Source of the DNA: Henricia sp. BOLD:AAB3569
Taxonomy: Eukaryota > Echinodermata > Asteroidea > Spinulosida > Echinasteridae
Reading direction: 5' to 3'
Length of the DNA: 64,000 nucleotides
NCBI GenBank assembly: GCA_037783545.1
Contig: JBBELK010000297.1
Span: forward strand, 1,922,001-1,986,000
Positions 21,310-34,100 of the stretch are shown here, one piece after another (within the stretch, counting starts at the first letter, position 1; each line of letters opens with the position of its first letter). Both the position numbers and the translations under genes were made by a program. Below the pieces are notes generated by a model, which was given only the letters and a program-made list of their open reading frames with translations, did not search any database and was not told where the DNA came from.

Positions 21310-23020
21310 ACAGAAATTATCTCCAGGCAAATTATCATTTCATTGAAGAGTTGATCGATTCCATTTGAATATGCTTTGCCGGTCAAATTTTGGATGAAAT
21401 GACGCCTATAATCAACCAACAAAAAAGTTTTGGGGGATGCGTACATCATATCTTTATCACTTCGGTTACTGTTGAGCTTTCCATTTTCTGAAGGCTTCCA
21501 TCAATCTTGGAAAAGATTTAATCATTCGGCTGGATGCTTAAGGCAATTATATATTTTGTTCGCGGACTGAAATGTAAAATAAATGGAGTATCAGAACTCA
21601 CTCTATATTAAAGTTAAGAATGGATGTTCAATCAAAAAATTTAAAATATTGTTACTAATTGGATATAAATATCATCCTAATGTCAATATTTGCCACGTTC
21701 TGACTTCCCTGACATAAGAATGGGATCACGAGAGGACAGCTGCGCTGGTGATTGGATGGGCTCAGTGTCACCCCTCGTCACCCGGAGGTATGCGGACCTG
21801 AGAAAAGTACCTGGTGAGGGCCTTGTGGTCTCACTTGGGAAACGGCCGGCCTTGCGGGACCCTCTAGCTGTGACATTGTCGTCCAGAAGATTACCAGTGC
21901 TCCTCCTTCCCTGTACATACGATTTTTCCATTTTCTTTTATTTCAATTTGTGGGGGGATGGTGCCAGTCAGGTTTTTTTGTATTACCAGTCAACCCTGTA
22001 TACATTTTATTGAGCATGCATGCACCACTAAATAAAAAAATACGGATGTCTGAAGAAATTCTTCCGAACTTGATTTCTGACGTGCAATTGCATAACAATG
22101 TAACTAGAATTGTGTTGCCACATTTAAAGTCTTTCCCAAACACTCTGAATAAAAACAAAACTTCACTGATGTGAACAAAAAAATCATTGTTGAGGAAATT
22201 TGTTTCATCCAAAATACAGCAGTGATTTCTGCTAGGGCCAACTGATCTATTCGAACAAAGTAGCTCCAATGGTAATTTGACATATTTTCTGTTTATCCTG
22301 TAAAAGGGATCTCGGAAAACTTTTTTGGTTTGGTTTTTAGCCCGACACGAGCTGACATCTGGATCTACGTGTCTTCTAAATAGCACTAGAAGCGTCAGGG
22401 AGTCACTTGGGCTCTTCAAGCAGAGTGGTGCATTCTTCTTCAGCAGCTGTTATGAAGGATGGTACAGCCTTCTTGATCAGAGTGTAATTTGCATCATTTC
22501 TTTTGTTTTTCCTTTTTTCCCCTCTCTTTCTCTTTAACCATCAATTTGCATATAAAACTGTTAAAGAATCCGTGCGTGACGTACATGCAGTCACATGCTC
22601 ATAAATATTCACGAGTTGCCTTGATTAAGTTGAAATGGTTTCCCACAGCAGTAGAACTAACATTCCATCGCCGTCCTACAAATCTATTCAAATTAACGCG
22701 GAACCACTCTTAAACAACTGACGTGGTGCAGAAATACCTTTTTTTACTTTGTCCAATATGCAAATTTGACTGGAAAATTTGCGGAGAACTTTTAGCATAG
22801 CAATGAATATGCATTTATTTGCATATTTACGCGTCCAAAAAGTAGACCCATTGGGTTGGAACGAAAATCATTTTTCAGCTTTCTTTTTTATTACACCTTA
22901 TGGCCTAAGGGGATGATGACGTCAACCATGCAACGACTACATGGATGACGTCTTTCCCGACTCCATACGCCATGAGTCAGTTTGTAAAAATATGTTGTGT
23001 CCCGACTTACGCCCTCTTAA
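21310..23020. other. Intergenic, no supported gene
   Basis: Frames of 80-158 codons on both strands (for example minus 21943-22419) lack recognisable domains, codon bias or splice context. A/T-rich with no clear repeats. Confidence 0.5.
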
Positions 23021-23025
23021 AGAAA

Positions 23026-23137
23026 GAGGCTCGTTAATGCATGCGCGCGATGCCAAATTCGTGCCACGAAATACGCAGCTCCATGCCTTTGCTGTGGAGC
23101 TGCATTTATTCCGTGGCACGGCATTGACGAGCCCGTG
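23026..23137. mobile_element. Foldback MITE
   Basis: GAGGCTCGTTAATGCATGCG, TTCGTGCCACGAAATACGCA and CTCCATGC in the left arm face GGAGCTGCATTTATTCCGTG and GGCACGGCATTGACGAGCC in the right arm, with a short loop. Confidence 0.85.
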
Positions 23138-23139
23138 CC

Positions 23140-24400
23140 TTTAGGTCCGAGCGCCAAACTGCAAACGATAGCAACTAAATACATAAAGCGTACATAGTTA
23201 ATAGGCTATTTTTTATGTATACCCTATGCAAGTACTGTCCCTACTTTAAGACGAATTCAATGCGTCCTAATTAATTCCCATACCAATGTCCCAAGATAGA
23301 GTGACCCTTCCCGAGACGTATCTTAGCGCTTTGTAAAATCGGCCCCAGATAAAGTCTCGCAAGTTACATGAAGTAAAAATGATCAACTAGTCACTGAGAC
23401 GGTTGGTTATAAATTGCTAAGATGTAGACCCTCATTCTCGTCATTTATTTGTACAAAATATTATCAACAAAAAAACAAAACTAGAAGTTATCAAACAACA
23501 CTGTTTCGGTCATTTTTTTCAAAAACTGTTGAACTGCTTTACTCTGTAGAACAGGCATGCATTTAAAATACAGATTGCAGTGTAACTGTAACAAGTTTGA
23601 CCATGTGTTGACATATCTTTTTAGCCAAGAAACCTGATCCTCTACAATAAACCCATTAGGGGTCGTCTCTAACGTTGTCAACAAATTGGACTGCTACAAT
23701 TTGATACCCTTGAAGTTCTTTTTTTGATAAACTTGGCTGGGTGTATGTTTGACCGGTTATATGGTCCCTTTAAGGCTTCTATTCGTTTCCTCTGTCTTAT
23801 CAGGAAAACATTCCTGGACATCACATTATCAATTGCGTCAGTTTTTTTATGAAGTAAAATTTAAAAAAAATACTTGATATAGAGCATTATCTAAATTAAG
23901 AAATACCAAGGCCAACTATGGACATTTGTTTTAAAAACGTATAGTTTACGGGTTTGAAAATCCTCAGAACTTCACTTTCCACTAAAACAGACAAATATTT
24001 AACTTTGGCACAATTTCGTTTCATTCTGGTGCGCCGGTACCGTGTGAATGAATTCGATACAAATGTGGACAAATGTCCATACGAGTTTGGGAAATCTGGA
24101 TGCAGTGAAATGCAAATTGACTCCATAATGTTATTATTAAGTACAAAGACTGTGTACACAGAATATGGAAATACACACACTGTACGAAGCAGAGTAGTAA
24201 TTTTTTAAAATGCAAAACGAACGACACAGGGTGTCGCTTTAAATTCTGGGAACAGGAGTCAAATGTTGCCAGGCGGCGCTTTTAAAAACACATCGATATA
24301 TAATCACTGGGTGAAGTATGCAATAGCAGTTGGCTATACGAGAATTGAAGCCATGCGCTGACGCCATTGTACTCCCCAAATAATGCTTTGCCTAGACTGC
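23140..24400. other. Intergenic, nothing recognised
   Basis: A/T-rich sequence without coding signal or clear repeat structure. Short frames on both strands look random. Confidence 0.5.
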
Positions 24401-24404
24401 TCCC

Positions 24405-24665
24405 CGGTCCATGCGATCGCTTGCATTCCACTTAAAGGCCCTGTATATGATCCGTTTTTGAGCGATTCTGCAAATAAAACCATTATAAATCAAAAGAAAG
24501 ACATCAACAAACTCATTTGAAGAAATTTCAGCTTTGTCAAATGTACCATGTTTAAAAAAAACCATGAAAATATGCGTTTTTCTGATCTTGGCGGGGTGTT
24601 TCAAATATTCGTTCTCAGTTGATCGGGTACTACGTGCTTGCGTCATGCACTCATCATATACACGA
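24405..24665. mobile_element. Partial copy of the 57.4-kb dispersed element
   Basis: TGATCCGTTTTTGAGCGATT, CTGCAAATAAAACCATTATA and AAATCAAAAGAAAGACATCAA then GGCGGGGTGTTTCAAATATT and TTCTCAGTTGATCGGGTACTA match 57.37-57.56 kb in the same order. Confidence 0.8.
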
Positions 24666-24814
24666 ATCCGGTTGCTAAGGACTCCTTCCCTGCAAGTCCG
24701 CCATTACTAGACGACAGTAGAAAAGTGGGGGTACGTGCATACGTACGGGGGAAAAGTTGCGTACGCGGAGCGCGCAGACCCGTGTCGCGAGCACAGATTT
24801 CCATTCAAAATAAA

Positions 24815-24885
24815 CGTTTGGAAGGCGTGTGCGCGTAGCGCGTTTTGTGTTCGAACATAACGCACGATGGGCGCGGACCAGGCGC
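24815..24885. repeat. GCGTGTGTTATGTTCGAACA-type short repeat
   Basis: GTGCGCGTAGCGCGTTTTGT + GTTCGAACATAACGCACG is found inverted at about 28378-28450 and 31245-31335 with variations. Origin unknown. Confidence 0.6.
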
Positions 24886-25546
24886 GGACCACTTGACAGC
24901 GCCCTCCACGTTCAGGAATACGGCCTATTGCAGTGCAATTTCCACAACAATTCAACACAAAACATGTTTTTGCAGAATCTTTTTTCATATGCTATCATTT
25001 AAAGTCAGTTTTTACACAAATATATAATTATATAAATATAAATGTACACCTGCAGCAGATTTCACGAAAAATTGCGAAGTTTGCGCAACTTTTGAAAATG
25101 GCATAAGCCCCATAGGCCTGCGTGTAATTATCACCGGAATGTTGCGCAGCTTATGCAATAAAAAGTTGAAATCAGCTGCTGATCATGGAATTGCCATTTT
25201 ATTATTTGAATCACGAAGGAAAATGAAGTCGGTGCAACGACAAAGTATAGTTGCCCTAAAGGTATCAAAACATTCTGTTATAAAATAAGTTCAAATATAA
25301 AAATAGATCAATTTGTACACTAAGGCCACGTCCAAAATTGTCAACATTTTCAGGGTTCTCCAGAGCGTAGTATTTTTCAAGTCCCCTTCACCCAAAAGGC
25401 TACATGGGTCTGTCCACAGTAAAGGCCTATTCACACTGAAGAGCGGTAACGGAAAGCGGCAACGAAAAGCGGTTTGCCGCGCGGTATTACCCGTTCATAC
25501 AGAGCGCGGAACCCGTGCGGTATATGCAAATTACTCCCATGAAACA

Positions 25547-25681
25547 ATGGCGTCCCACGTGAAAAATCGCCGGTGCGTTGACGAAGCTCTGTTACTTCTG
25601 ATATTGGCGAAAAGGTTACGTGCCAAAGAAAAGAAAAGGCGAAGAATTTGTGTTCATGAAATCCTTCAAAAAAGGGCATAG
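25547..25681 (+). pseudogene. Harbinger transposase N-terminal remnant
   Basis: 44 codons, MASHVKNRRCVDEALLLLIL then a basic run and VHEILQKRA. The Leu-rich helix followed by a poly-Arg/Lys stretch and VHxIL is how HARBI1-like nucleases begin. The frame stops right after, so the nuclease domain is gone. Confidence 0.7.
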
Positions 25682-25794
25682 GCCTATATATGTACATGTA
25701 GTACGGTACGACTGTGCACGTGCAACGTTACTACACGTACAGCGAGGCATGATGTGGTACTGCAAATGATCCCAAATCCTTGTTATTTTTTTAC

Positions 25795-25912
25795 CTGGCA
25801 TGTCCACTCTCACACTAACAGCCTCCCAGATGTCTTGTTTTTTAATAGCATCTTTGTAAGCTTCCAAACTCGTGTCATATAACTGTGGATATTTCTGAAC
25901 GTCTGGGATCAA
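25795..25912 (-). pseudogene. MADF (Myb/SANT-like) domain remnant of Harbinger
   Basis: The frame reads IPDVQKYPQLYDTSLEAYKD and KKQDIWEAVSVRVDMPG up to a donor CCAG/gtaaaa at 25794. YPQLYD plus W-E spacing is the first helix pair of a MADF DNA-binding domain, the accessory protein of Harbinger elements. No second exon remains. No ATG was identified. Confidence 0.72.
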
Positions 25913-25935
25913 ACTCTTGGTGCTGTTGCTTGCTT

Positions 25936-25978
25936 ATAAAAAAATGGCGTCCTATAGGACGCCATTTTTTTTTACAGC
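25936..25978. repeat. Perfect hairpin inside Harbinger remnant
   Basis: AAAAAAATGGCGTCCTATAG and its complement meet with no loop. Confidence 0.9.
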
Positions 25979-26194
25979 TGGCCTCGGCCAGTGCGTGACA
26001 TCATACCCAACGCGAACGCTGATTGGCCACGACGCCCAGTCTCAGCGCGGTACTATTGTTGAAAAAAATCGCTCTGGTTTCTAAACGCCGCGGTTTACCC
26101 GCTCTCAATGTGAATGGTCCAATAGAAAACCACGTAGTCTATATTTGTTACCGCGCGGAATCCCGTTACCGCTCTCCAGTGTAAACGGGCCTTA

Positions 26195-27000
26195 ATGGGG
26201 TACATTTGAAAAATAAGTCAATAATTCCTGTCAGATGTCTTTAGTTTATCTTAGAATTGTCTTTGTTTTGTTCTCAGGAGATAACTTTTGCCCAAAAAGG
26301 TAAGAAATTGCTGCCACAACATACATTTTTGAAAAGCAAGTGTACAAATTTTCCTATAACACAGGTAACGTGGACAGACAAATAAGACAATTTTGTGACA
26401 TTTTTTTCCGTCTTTGTTACATGCGTAATAGGAAAATTTGTGCACGAGGTTTTCATAAATGTATGTTGTAGGACTATTTTTCTTACTCCTTGGTGAAAAA
26501 GTTATTTCCTCAGTTTAGCTTGATAATTTAAAGATAAAATTAAGACATTTGATGTGAACTGGGACCTAAGATATTGAATGTTACAGAAATGTACCCCATT
26601 ACTAACTGTGGAAAGACCCACATACATGTACACTATCATGAAATGTCAACAGTGCATGAAAGTTGGATGCAGCTCTCGACATCCCATCCCATCCCATCCA
26701 AATAAATGTGTACAGGTCATCATTTCTACTGAGTAATGAATTACTACAACAATGATTCACACAGTATCGAGTCTGTGCACCAGGGTTGAAGTCGAGTTCA
26801 TCACGAGTCATAACAAGCCTTTATCACAAGTCCACCACAAGTCCACCACAAGTCCACCACTAGTCCACCACTAGTCTATAGGTATCAATTCAAGTCACAA
26901 GCTATTGAGATGAACTCAACAATGGCATTCTTTTGTGCATGTTCATCCTTTGCTTCTTGTTACTGGACTTGTGATGGACTCGACTACAATCCTGTTGTCC
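26195..27000. other. Intergenic downstream of FLAD1
   Basis: A/T-rich; contains CATCCCATCC at about 26685-26700 and a short array of AAGTCCACCACA units at 26825-26880. No gene seen. FLAD1 polyadenylation may lie here or in the array above. Confidence 0.5.
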
Positions 27001-28112
27001 AGTTGATATAACAGAGCACAGTGCTAGGGCAGGCCAGAATCAGTCTGGTTTACAGAATGCTTGCATCCAGTCCGTTCATCTGTACATCTTGTAGCATGCA
27101 CACTGGGTGGAATCGAACCTCTCCCCTGCTGTTGATATAACAGAGCACAGTGCTAGGGCAGGCCAGAATCAGTCTGGTTTACAGAATGCTTGCATCCAGT
27201 CCGTTTATCTGTACCATCTTGTAGCATGTACGCTGGGTGGTATCAAACCACCCCCCTGCTGTTAATATAACAGAGCACAGTGCTAGGGCAGGCGACCAGA
27301 ATCAGTCTGGTTTACAGAATGATAGCATCCAGTCTGTTCATCTGTACCATCTTGTAGCATGTACGCTGGGTGGAATCGAACCACCCCCCTGCTGTTGATA
27401 TAACAGAGTACAGTGCTAGGGCAGGCGGCCAGAATCAGTCTGGTTTACAGAATGCTTGCATCCAGTCTGTTCATCTGTACCATCTTGTAGCATGTACGCT
27501 GGGTGGTATCGAACCACCCCCTGCTGTTGATATAACAGAGCTCAGTGGTAGGGCAGGCCATGAGTAGAGTCAGTCCGTCTGACAGAGCGCTTGCGTCCAG
27601 TCCGTTCATCTGCGTTGGTTCTCCCAAACAATCGTGGACGTTTTAGGGAGGTCTAACAAAGAGAACAATATCGTCCGCGATTGGCAAGCGAACGTCCGCG
27701 ATTCGCTCCTGTACAAAACCAACGAGAGTAAGGAAAAATAGACCAAACAAAAGAGGAACAAAAGGACGTCCGCGATTGGAGGTCGATTCACACCTGTATG
27801 TACCATGCATCTTGTAGCATGTACGCTGGGTGGAATCGAACCACCCCCTGCTGTTGATATAACAGAGCTCAGTGCTAGGGTAGGCCATGAGTAAAGTCAG
27901 TCCGGGTGACAGAGCGCTTGCGTCCAGTCCGTTCATCTGTACCATCTTGTAGCGTGTACGCTGGGTGGAATCGAACCACCCCCTGCTGTTGATATAAAAG
28001 AGCTCAGTGCTAGGGTAGGCCATGAGTAAAGTCAGTCCGGGTGACAGAGCGCTTGCGTCCAGTCCGTTCATCTGTACCATCTTGTAGCATGTATGCTGGG
28101 TGGTATCGAACC
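27000..28112 (-). repeat. 130-135 bp tandem array derived from FLAD1 exon 12
   Basis: The word CTTGTAGC recurs at 27088, 27218, 27351, 27484, 27811, 27946 and 28081 (plus-strand starts). That gives units of 130-135 bp and one interval lengthened by an insertion near 27.62-27.80 kb. The copies nearest the exon are 135 bp and most alike; distal ones are 130-133 bp and more diverged. In minus orientation each unit carries sequence homologous to the [20 protein letters not shown] part of exon 12. Units are joined by an acceptor-like CAACAGCAG/G. Confidence 0.9.
27617..27790. mobile_element. Possible small TIR insertion in exon 12 array
   Basis: About 190 bp interrupts one array unit. The ends carry inverted CAATCGTGGACGT and ACGTCCGCGATTG words, and GTCCGCGATT is repeated inside. 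Boundaries and target duplication are not clear. Confidence 0.4.
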
Positions 28113-28184
28113 TCCCCCCTTTTGTCGACGTAACGCAGTGCAGGGTTGGGGTCTGTGCCTTCTTGACTGCCCACTGACGTATAA
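28010..28184 (-). CDS. FLAD1: FLAD1 exon 12 (C-terminus and stop)
   Basis: 175 nt including the stop. The acceptor cttttgttcattcactcag has a good pyrimidine tract. It encodes [20 protein letters not shown] and then [17 protein letters not shown] before a divergent tail and TAG. The 3' two thirds of the exon match the monomer of the 130-135 bp array that continues to about 27.0 kb, so the 3' UTR must begin inside repeats. I saw no clear AATAAA on the minus strand between 27.0 and 28.0 kb. Confidence 0.92.
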
Positions 28185-31100
28185 CTGAGTGAATGAACAA
28201 AAGATGAAATCAAATAACACTGCCTTATACATGTACCATAAAATCCTGTGTATTTAAGGCGCACAATGTGCCTTATACGTGGTATACGGCGCAGGCGTAC
28301 ACATGTATAGACGGAGTGACCTTTGTTTACATCTAAAGCTAAATCTTGCCTGCCATTGTGTGCACGCATTATGCTTTGCATATTTGACGATTGCGTGTGT
28401 TATGTTCAAACACAAAACGCGCTACACGCGCACACGTTCCAAACCGGTTACTGTGATGTGCCATTTAATAAGAGTCGTTTCTTATCTAGCTTTTAATATA
28501 AATATGTGCCAGGGATACATTATCTAAATTTATGCACAGCAAGATGCGTACGCACAGCTTCAGACACACCCCCAATGTTTTGACACCTGCCGTGACATCA
28601 AGACGCACCCCAACTTTTGATTTTTTGCCATGTTGAAAAAAGAGCGCTGATACACAGGTTTTTACGGTAACTCCTTTAAAGGTAGAACACATGATTGGTA
28701 TCTCAAAAATCAGAAAATGTTTACACAATATAAACATGTTGACGGTAGAAACCTTCCCTGAAATGGTTTTGTCTGAAGTGCTATAGTCTTTGACGATTTT
28801 TGTCTCACGAGACAAATTATTTTGCTCCAAAACCATTTCGCCCCGGACCACTTTGCCCAAATGCCACTTTGTGCGCAGACCGTAGTTCAGGGCGAAGTGG
28901 TTCAGGGCGAAGTGACTGTAACACAGTTTTTGACTGTTTTCTCAAAAGTTAGATGAAGTACGTACGGAGCTGACTTTACTCAGGTTGGTTTTAATCATGC
29001 ATATCTTCAATCACACAGGGAGATAAAACTATTTGTAGGGGTTTACCAATCATGTGTTCTACAACATTAATTCCATAAAGACTGTTTCTACAACATGGAT
29101 ATCATTACCTGCACATGCAGAACTTCATTAAAACCTGGACAGGTGTAACTGCACCTTCTTATTTGCAGTTTTGGGAACTTCATTACTATACTTTTTGGCT
29201 CTCATTTGCCTGGTTATGGGCACCTCACTTGCCTGGTTTTGGGCAAACCATTTGCATGGTTTTTTGCCTGGTTTTGGGCACCTCACTTACCTGGTTTTGG
29301 GCACCTCACTTGGCTGGTTTTGGGCACCTCACTTGCCTGGTTTTGGGCACCTCACTTGCCTGGTTTTGGGCACCTCACTTGCCTGGTTTTGGGCAAACCA
29401 TTTGCCTGGTTTTGGGCACCTCACTTGCCTGGTTTTGGGCAAACCATTTGCCTGGTTTTGGGCACCTCACTTGCCTGGTTTTGGGCACCTCACTTGCCTG
29501 GTTTTGGGCAAACCATTTGCCTGGTTTTGGGCACCTCACTTGCCTGGTTTTGGGCAAACCATTTGCCTGGTTTTGGGCAAACCATTTGCCTGGTTTTGGG
29601 CACCTCACTTGCCTGGTTTTGGGCACCTCACTTGCCTGGTTTTGGGCACCTCACTTGCATGGTTTTGGGCACCTCACTTGCCTGGTTTTGGGCACCTCAC
29701 TTGCCTGGTTTTGGGCACCTCACTTGCCTGGTTTTGGGCACCTCACTTGCCTGGTTTTGGGCACCTCACTTGCCTGGTTTTGGGCACCTCCCTTGCCTGG
29801 TTTTGGGCACCTCCCTTGCCTGGTTTTGGGCACCTCCCTTGCCTGGTTTTGAGCACCTCACTTGCCTGGTTTTGGGCAAACCATTTGCCTGGTTTTGGGC
29901 ACCTCATTTGCCTGGTTTTGGGCACCTCATTTGCCTGGTTTTGGGCACCTCACTTGCCTGGTTTTGGGCAAACCATTTGCCTGGTTTTGGGCAAACCATT
30001 TGCCTGGTTTTGGGCACCTCACTTGCCTGGTTTTGGGCAAACCATTTGCCTGGTTTTGGGCACCTCACTTGCCTGGTTTTGGGCAAACCATTTGCCTGGT
30101 TTTGGGCACCTCACTTGTCTGGTTTGGGCAAACCATTTGCCTGGTTTTGGGCACCTCACTTGCCTGGTTTTGGGCACCTCATTTGCCTGGTTTTGGGCAC
30201 CTCATTTGCCTGGTTTTGGGCAAACCATTTGCCTGGTTTTGGGCACCTCATTTGCCTGGTTTTGGGCACCTCATTTGCCTGGTTTTGGGCAAACCATTTG
30301 CCTGGTTTTGGGCACCTCACTTGCCTGGTTTTGGGCACCTCACTTGCCTGGTTTTGGGCACCTCACTTGCCTGGTTTTGGGCACCTCACTTGCCTGGTTT
30401 TGGGCACCTCACTTGCCTGGTTTTGGGCACCTCACTTGCCTGGTTTTAGGCAAACCATTTGCCTGGTTTTGGGCACCTCACTTGCCTGGTTTTGGGCACC
30501 TCACTTGCCTGGTTTTGGGCACCTCACTTGCCTGGTTTTAGGCAAACCATTTGCCTGGTTTTGGGCACCTCACTTGCCTGGTTTTGGGCACCTCACTTGC
30601 CTGGTTTTGGGCACCTCACTTGCCTGGTTTTGGGCAAACCATTTGCCTGGTTTTGGGCAAACCATTTGCCTGGTTTTGGGCAAACCATTTGCCTGGTTTT
30701 GGGCACCTCACTTGCCTGGTTTTGGGCACCTCACTTGCCTGGTTTTGGGCACCTCACTTGCCTGGTTTTGGGCACCTCACTTGCCTGGTTTTGGGCAAAC
30801 CATTTGCCTGGTTTTGGGCACCTCATTTGCCTGGTTTTGGGCAAACCATTTGCCTGGTTTTGGGCACCTCACTTGCCTGGTTTTGGGCACCTCATTTGCC
30901 TGGTTTTGGGCAAACCATTTGCCTGGTTTTGGGCACCTCACTTGCCTGGTTTTGGGCACCTCATTTGCCTGGTTTTGGGCAAACCATTTGCCTGGTTTTG
31001 GGCACCTCATTTGCCTGGTTTTGGGCACCTCATTTGCCTGGTTTTGGGCACCTCATTTGCCTGGTTTTGGGCAAACCATTTGCCTGGTTTTGGGCACCTC

Positions 31101-34100
31101 ATTTGCCTGGTTTTGGGCAAACCATTTGCCTGGTTTTGGGTACCTCATTTGACTGGTTTTGGGCACCTCATTTGCCTGGTTTTGGGCACCTTCCCACTGA
31201 AATACACATAAAACCTTGTGCAGATGCACTTTCTAAAGGATTGTGACAATCATGCGTGTTATGGTCGAACAAAAAACCCGCTAAGCACGCACACGAATTA
31301 TACCGACCAATAACAGTTACGGTGGTGTGCTAACACACTTGACGCTTATCTGCCTAATATTGGAAATCTGTGATTGTAGCTCAGTAGAAACATGTTCTAC
31401 AACATTTAAAAAGCAAAGTATAAAATGAGTGATAGATCACAGACACCTACGACATGACAAGAGTTTGGTTCTTACCCTTTGTCATACAGTCGACAGTACG
31501 GCACTGACAGCGTTCGTAGGAATTCCCACACATCATGATACGTCCATTGCAGCATGGGATTGATTCGCATGTACTGCGGCCAATCACTGTCTGTCATAGT
31601 GAATGCACTCAGGTCATCTGCCAAATTAATTCAGACAAATTTATCTGTCAATTAATGGCTTACAAACACTACAAAACATCTGTGTTACATATTGTTTTAC
31701 TAAACAGTTTGCACCAAATCAGCCTTATACATGTACGTTGCTACCAGTCCTGACAAGTCCATAAGTAGTTTCCATGAAGAAATTCGTTGTGTGCCAGGCA
31801 GAAGGGCATATAAGCGCTCTGGTGCTAAAAGTCAGGGGTGGATTGCAATGTAACCGTCTTAAGTCTAAGCCCTGGGTCACACAAATTCTTAAGTCTAAGG
31901 CCGGGGTCACACGAATTACGAGATCCAATATATTGTAGTATTATTATAGTACATTACAAGATTTTGTCCTTGTGACCCCAAATATATTTTAATACAATCA
32001 CAATCGTATCACAATAGAATGGCAAAACATGCGTGTGACCACATCTTGTAATTAATAGTATTTGAATCCATCCCATAAGCCCCTGCTTGAAAACGACGCT
32101 GGAATGTTTTGCGTGGCATGGGCAAGCATTGTATTGACGTGCCGCTCAATCCACATTGAGCATTCAGAGCGTCAGACGGTTTACGTGCAACGCTCAACAT
32201 GCATGTTTGTCTGGGCCACAAGTCGATTACGACCTCGTAATTTGTGTGACCCCACTTTATTGTAATACAATTACAGTCCGATTATGGTAAGTTTGTCGTG
32301 TGACCCCACTTTGTTTTGGGTTGTGTGACCACACTACTCACAAAAAGTTTAGGATATTTTGGGGTGTACAAATATATTCTATTGAGGGTATGCACTCCGC
32401 TTGAATAATTTTGAATATGATTAGACAATTGTATCTGCATGACAGATGCAACTTGTCACAGGAATAGGTCAAAACAGTCATTTGAACAAATCAAAAAAAA
32501 AAATCCAAAAACACAACATACTGTACATGTACTAATATCCCTGCAAGTCCTCACTTTTCAAGAGTAGTGTATCTCAATGTTTAGGCTGAAGACACTTGTA
32601 AGCTTCATGCAATTCAGCCTATGGCCTGCAAATTGAAGGTCATTAAACCCATTAAATAAAAACAAAAAAACATTTAAAAATTTGACCCAACCTTTGCAAC
32701 TTCAAACTCATTTTTCAAGAGCGGCAATGCACCATCAATTGTTCCCCCCCCCCCCCTCCCCCCAGGCTACCCCGCCTAAGAGGTGGGGATTGTCACTTTT
32801 AGCGTGACAAAATCCCTACCCCTGGTGCAACATTTAGGCGACACCCTCGGGTAGTGCAAAACATGTATACAAATGTAAAGAAAATTTTATTTCAAAGAGT
32901 CAAATGGGGGGTGGGGCAGTGCGCGGGAGGGGGGAGGGGACAATTGGTAGGTGCATAACAAATACCTGTATACGGATCCGACCTCCTTGTGCCCATGAAG
33001 ACAGCTTGGATATCTGGATTCTGTTGCTTCAAGACTTCAAGACCCTTTTTAATCGGACCAGTCACTCGTAAAACCTTCAAATTGTACCTGGGATGGAAGC
33101 AAAACTGTTTTTTCTGAGATTTTCTCACCTCAGGATATTTTATGCAGTGTTCTCCAACTATAAAATTTAAAGCATGGTGGCAGGGTACCGAACATGATTG
33201 CACATGTACATGTATGCACATGTATATACACATGTATACACACGCATGTTACATGTAAATATATATGAAAATACATGTATGTACATGTATATACATGTGC
33301 ATACATGAAAACATACATGAAAAATACATGTATGCACGTGTATGTGGAAGGAAAAGTATCCCAAAAATGGGGTAGGGGAAACTTTTTTCATCTCGGCAAA
33401 CTGCCGGCGGTCAAATCACCGCGTGATTTCGACAAAGATACAGGGCTTAAAAACCAATTTAATTTTAAATAAGTACACTATGTACCTTTTTATGAACGTG
33501 GATAATTAAAAGAATATTAAAACATGATCATCGGAAATGACGGCGGGCCAACAAATAACATGTTTTCCAAGGCTTCACGACAGCGGCGCGGCCGGCCGAT
33601 CATTGGAGCCTCGCCGGACCGTCACGCACAAGACACGGTAAGCAGGTAAGCTAGATTGTGCATGGCTGCAGTTTACATGGCTGGGCGACTAGACTTGCAC
33701 GAGTCCATGCTGCGCTTCGCGACTTGCTATTTCAAACGCGCGGTTCTTTTAGTTTTATTCAACATTTTTACACGTTATTTTTTAATAATTTTATGTTACC
33801 TATACATTTGAATAAAAATAGCATTGCGGTGGCTTTTACTTTTTCAGCTTTCTATTTCGTAAAAACCCTGGTTAAAAACTAAACTGTTGAACCTCGGCCG
33901 GAAGAGGGCGCCCTTCCATGCTAGATTCTGCGAGTTTTACGACTTTGGATAGCGCTAGTCGATCATGTTCTAGATCCTGTGCGGCTAGCTGCGCCCGGCC
34001 GTACGATACACCACCTGCACCGTATCCGCGTACCGGCCGATCAAGCTGCCAAGGTATTTTCGTATGATTCGTAAAACATGCTGTCCGTTGTTACGGCTGC

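Larger units (their letters stand above)
25423..26192. mobile_element. Deleted Harbinger element with TAA duplication
   Basis: 770 bp with TIRs AGGCCTATTCACACTGAAGA + GCGGTAACGG and its imperfect complement ending AACGGGCCT. TAA flanks it at 25420-25422 and 26193-26195. Inside are a transposase N-terminal remnant (+) and a MADF-type remnant (-), diverging outward toward each other's end, the two-gene layout of PIF/Harbinger. Most of the transposase is missing. Confidence 0.88.

Noticed and set aside
21943-22419. 158-codon minus-strand frame
   Set aside because: No conserved motif and A/T-driven composition; likely chance.
29115-31246. Long open frames (245, 456, 648, 250 and 231 codons) on the plus strand
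   Set aside because: They are translations of the 23-bp minisatellite in three frames with a 23-residue period, lying inside FLAD1 intron 11 on the opposite strand.
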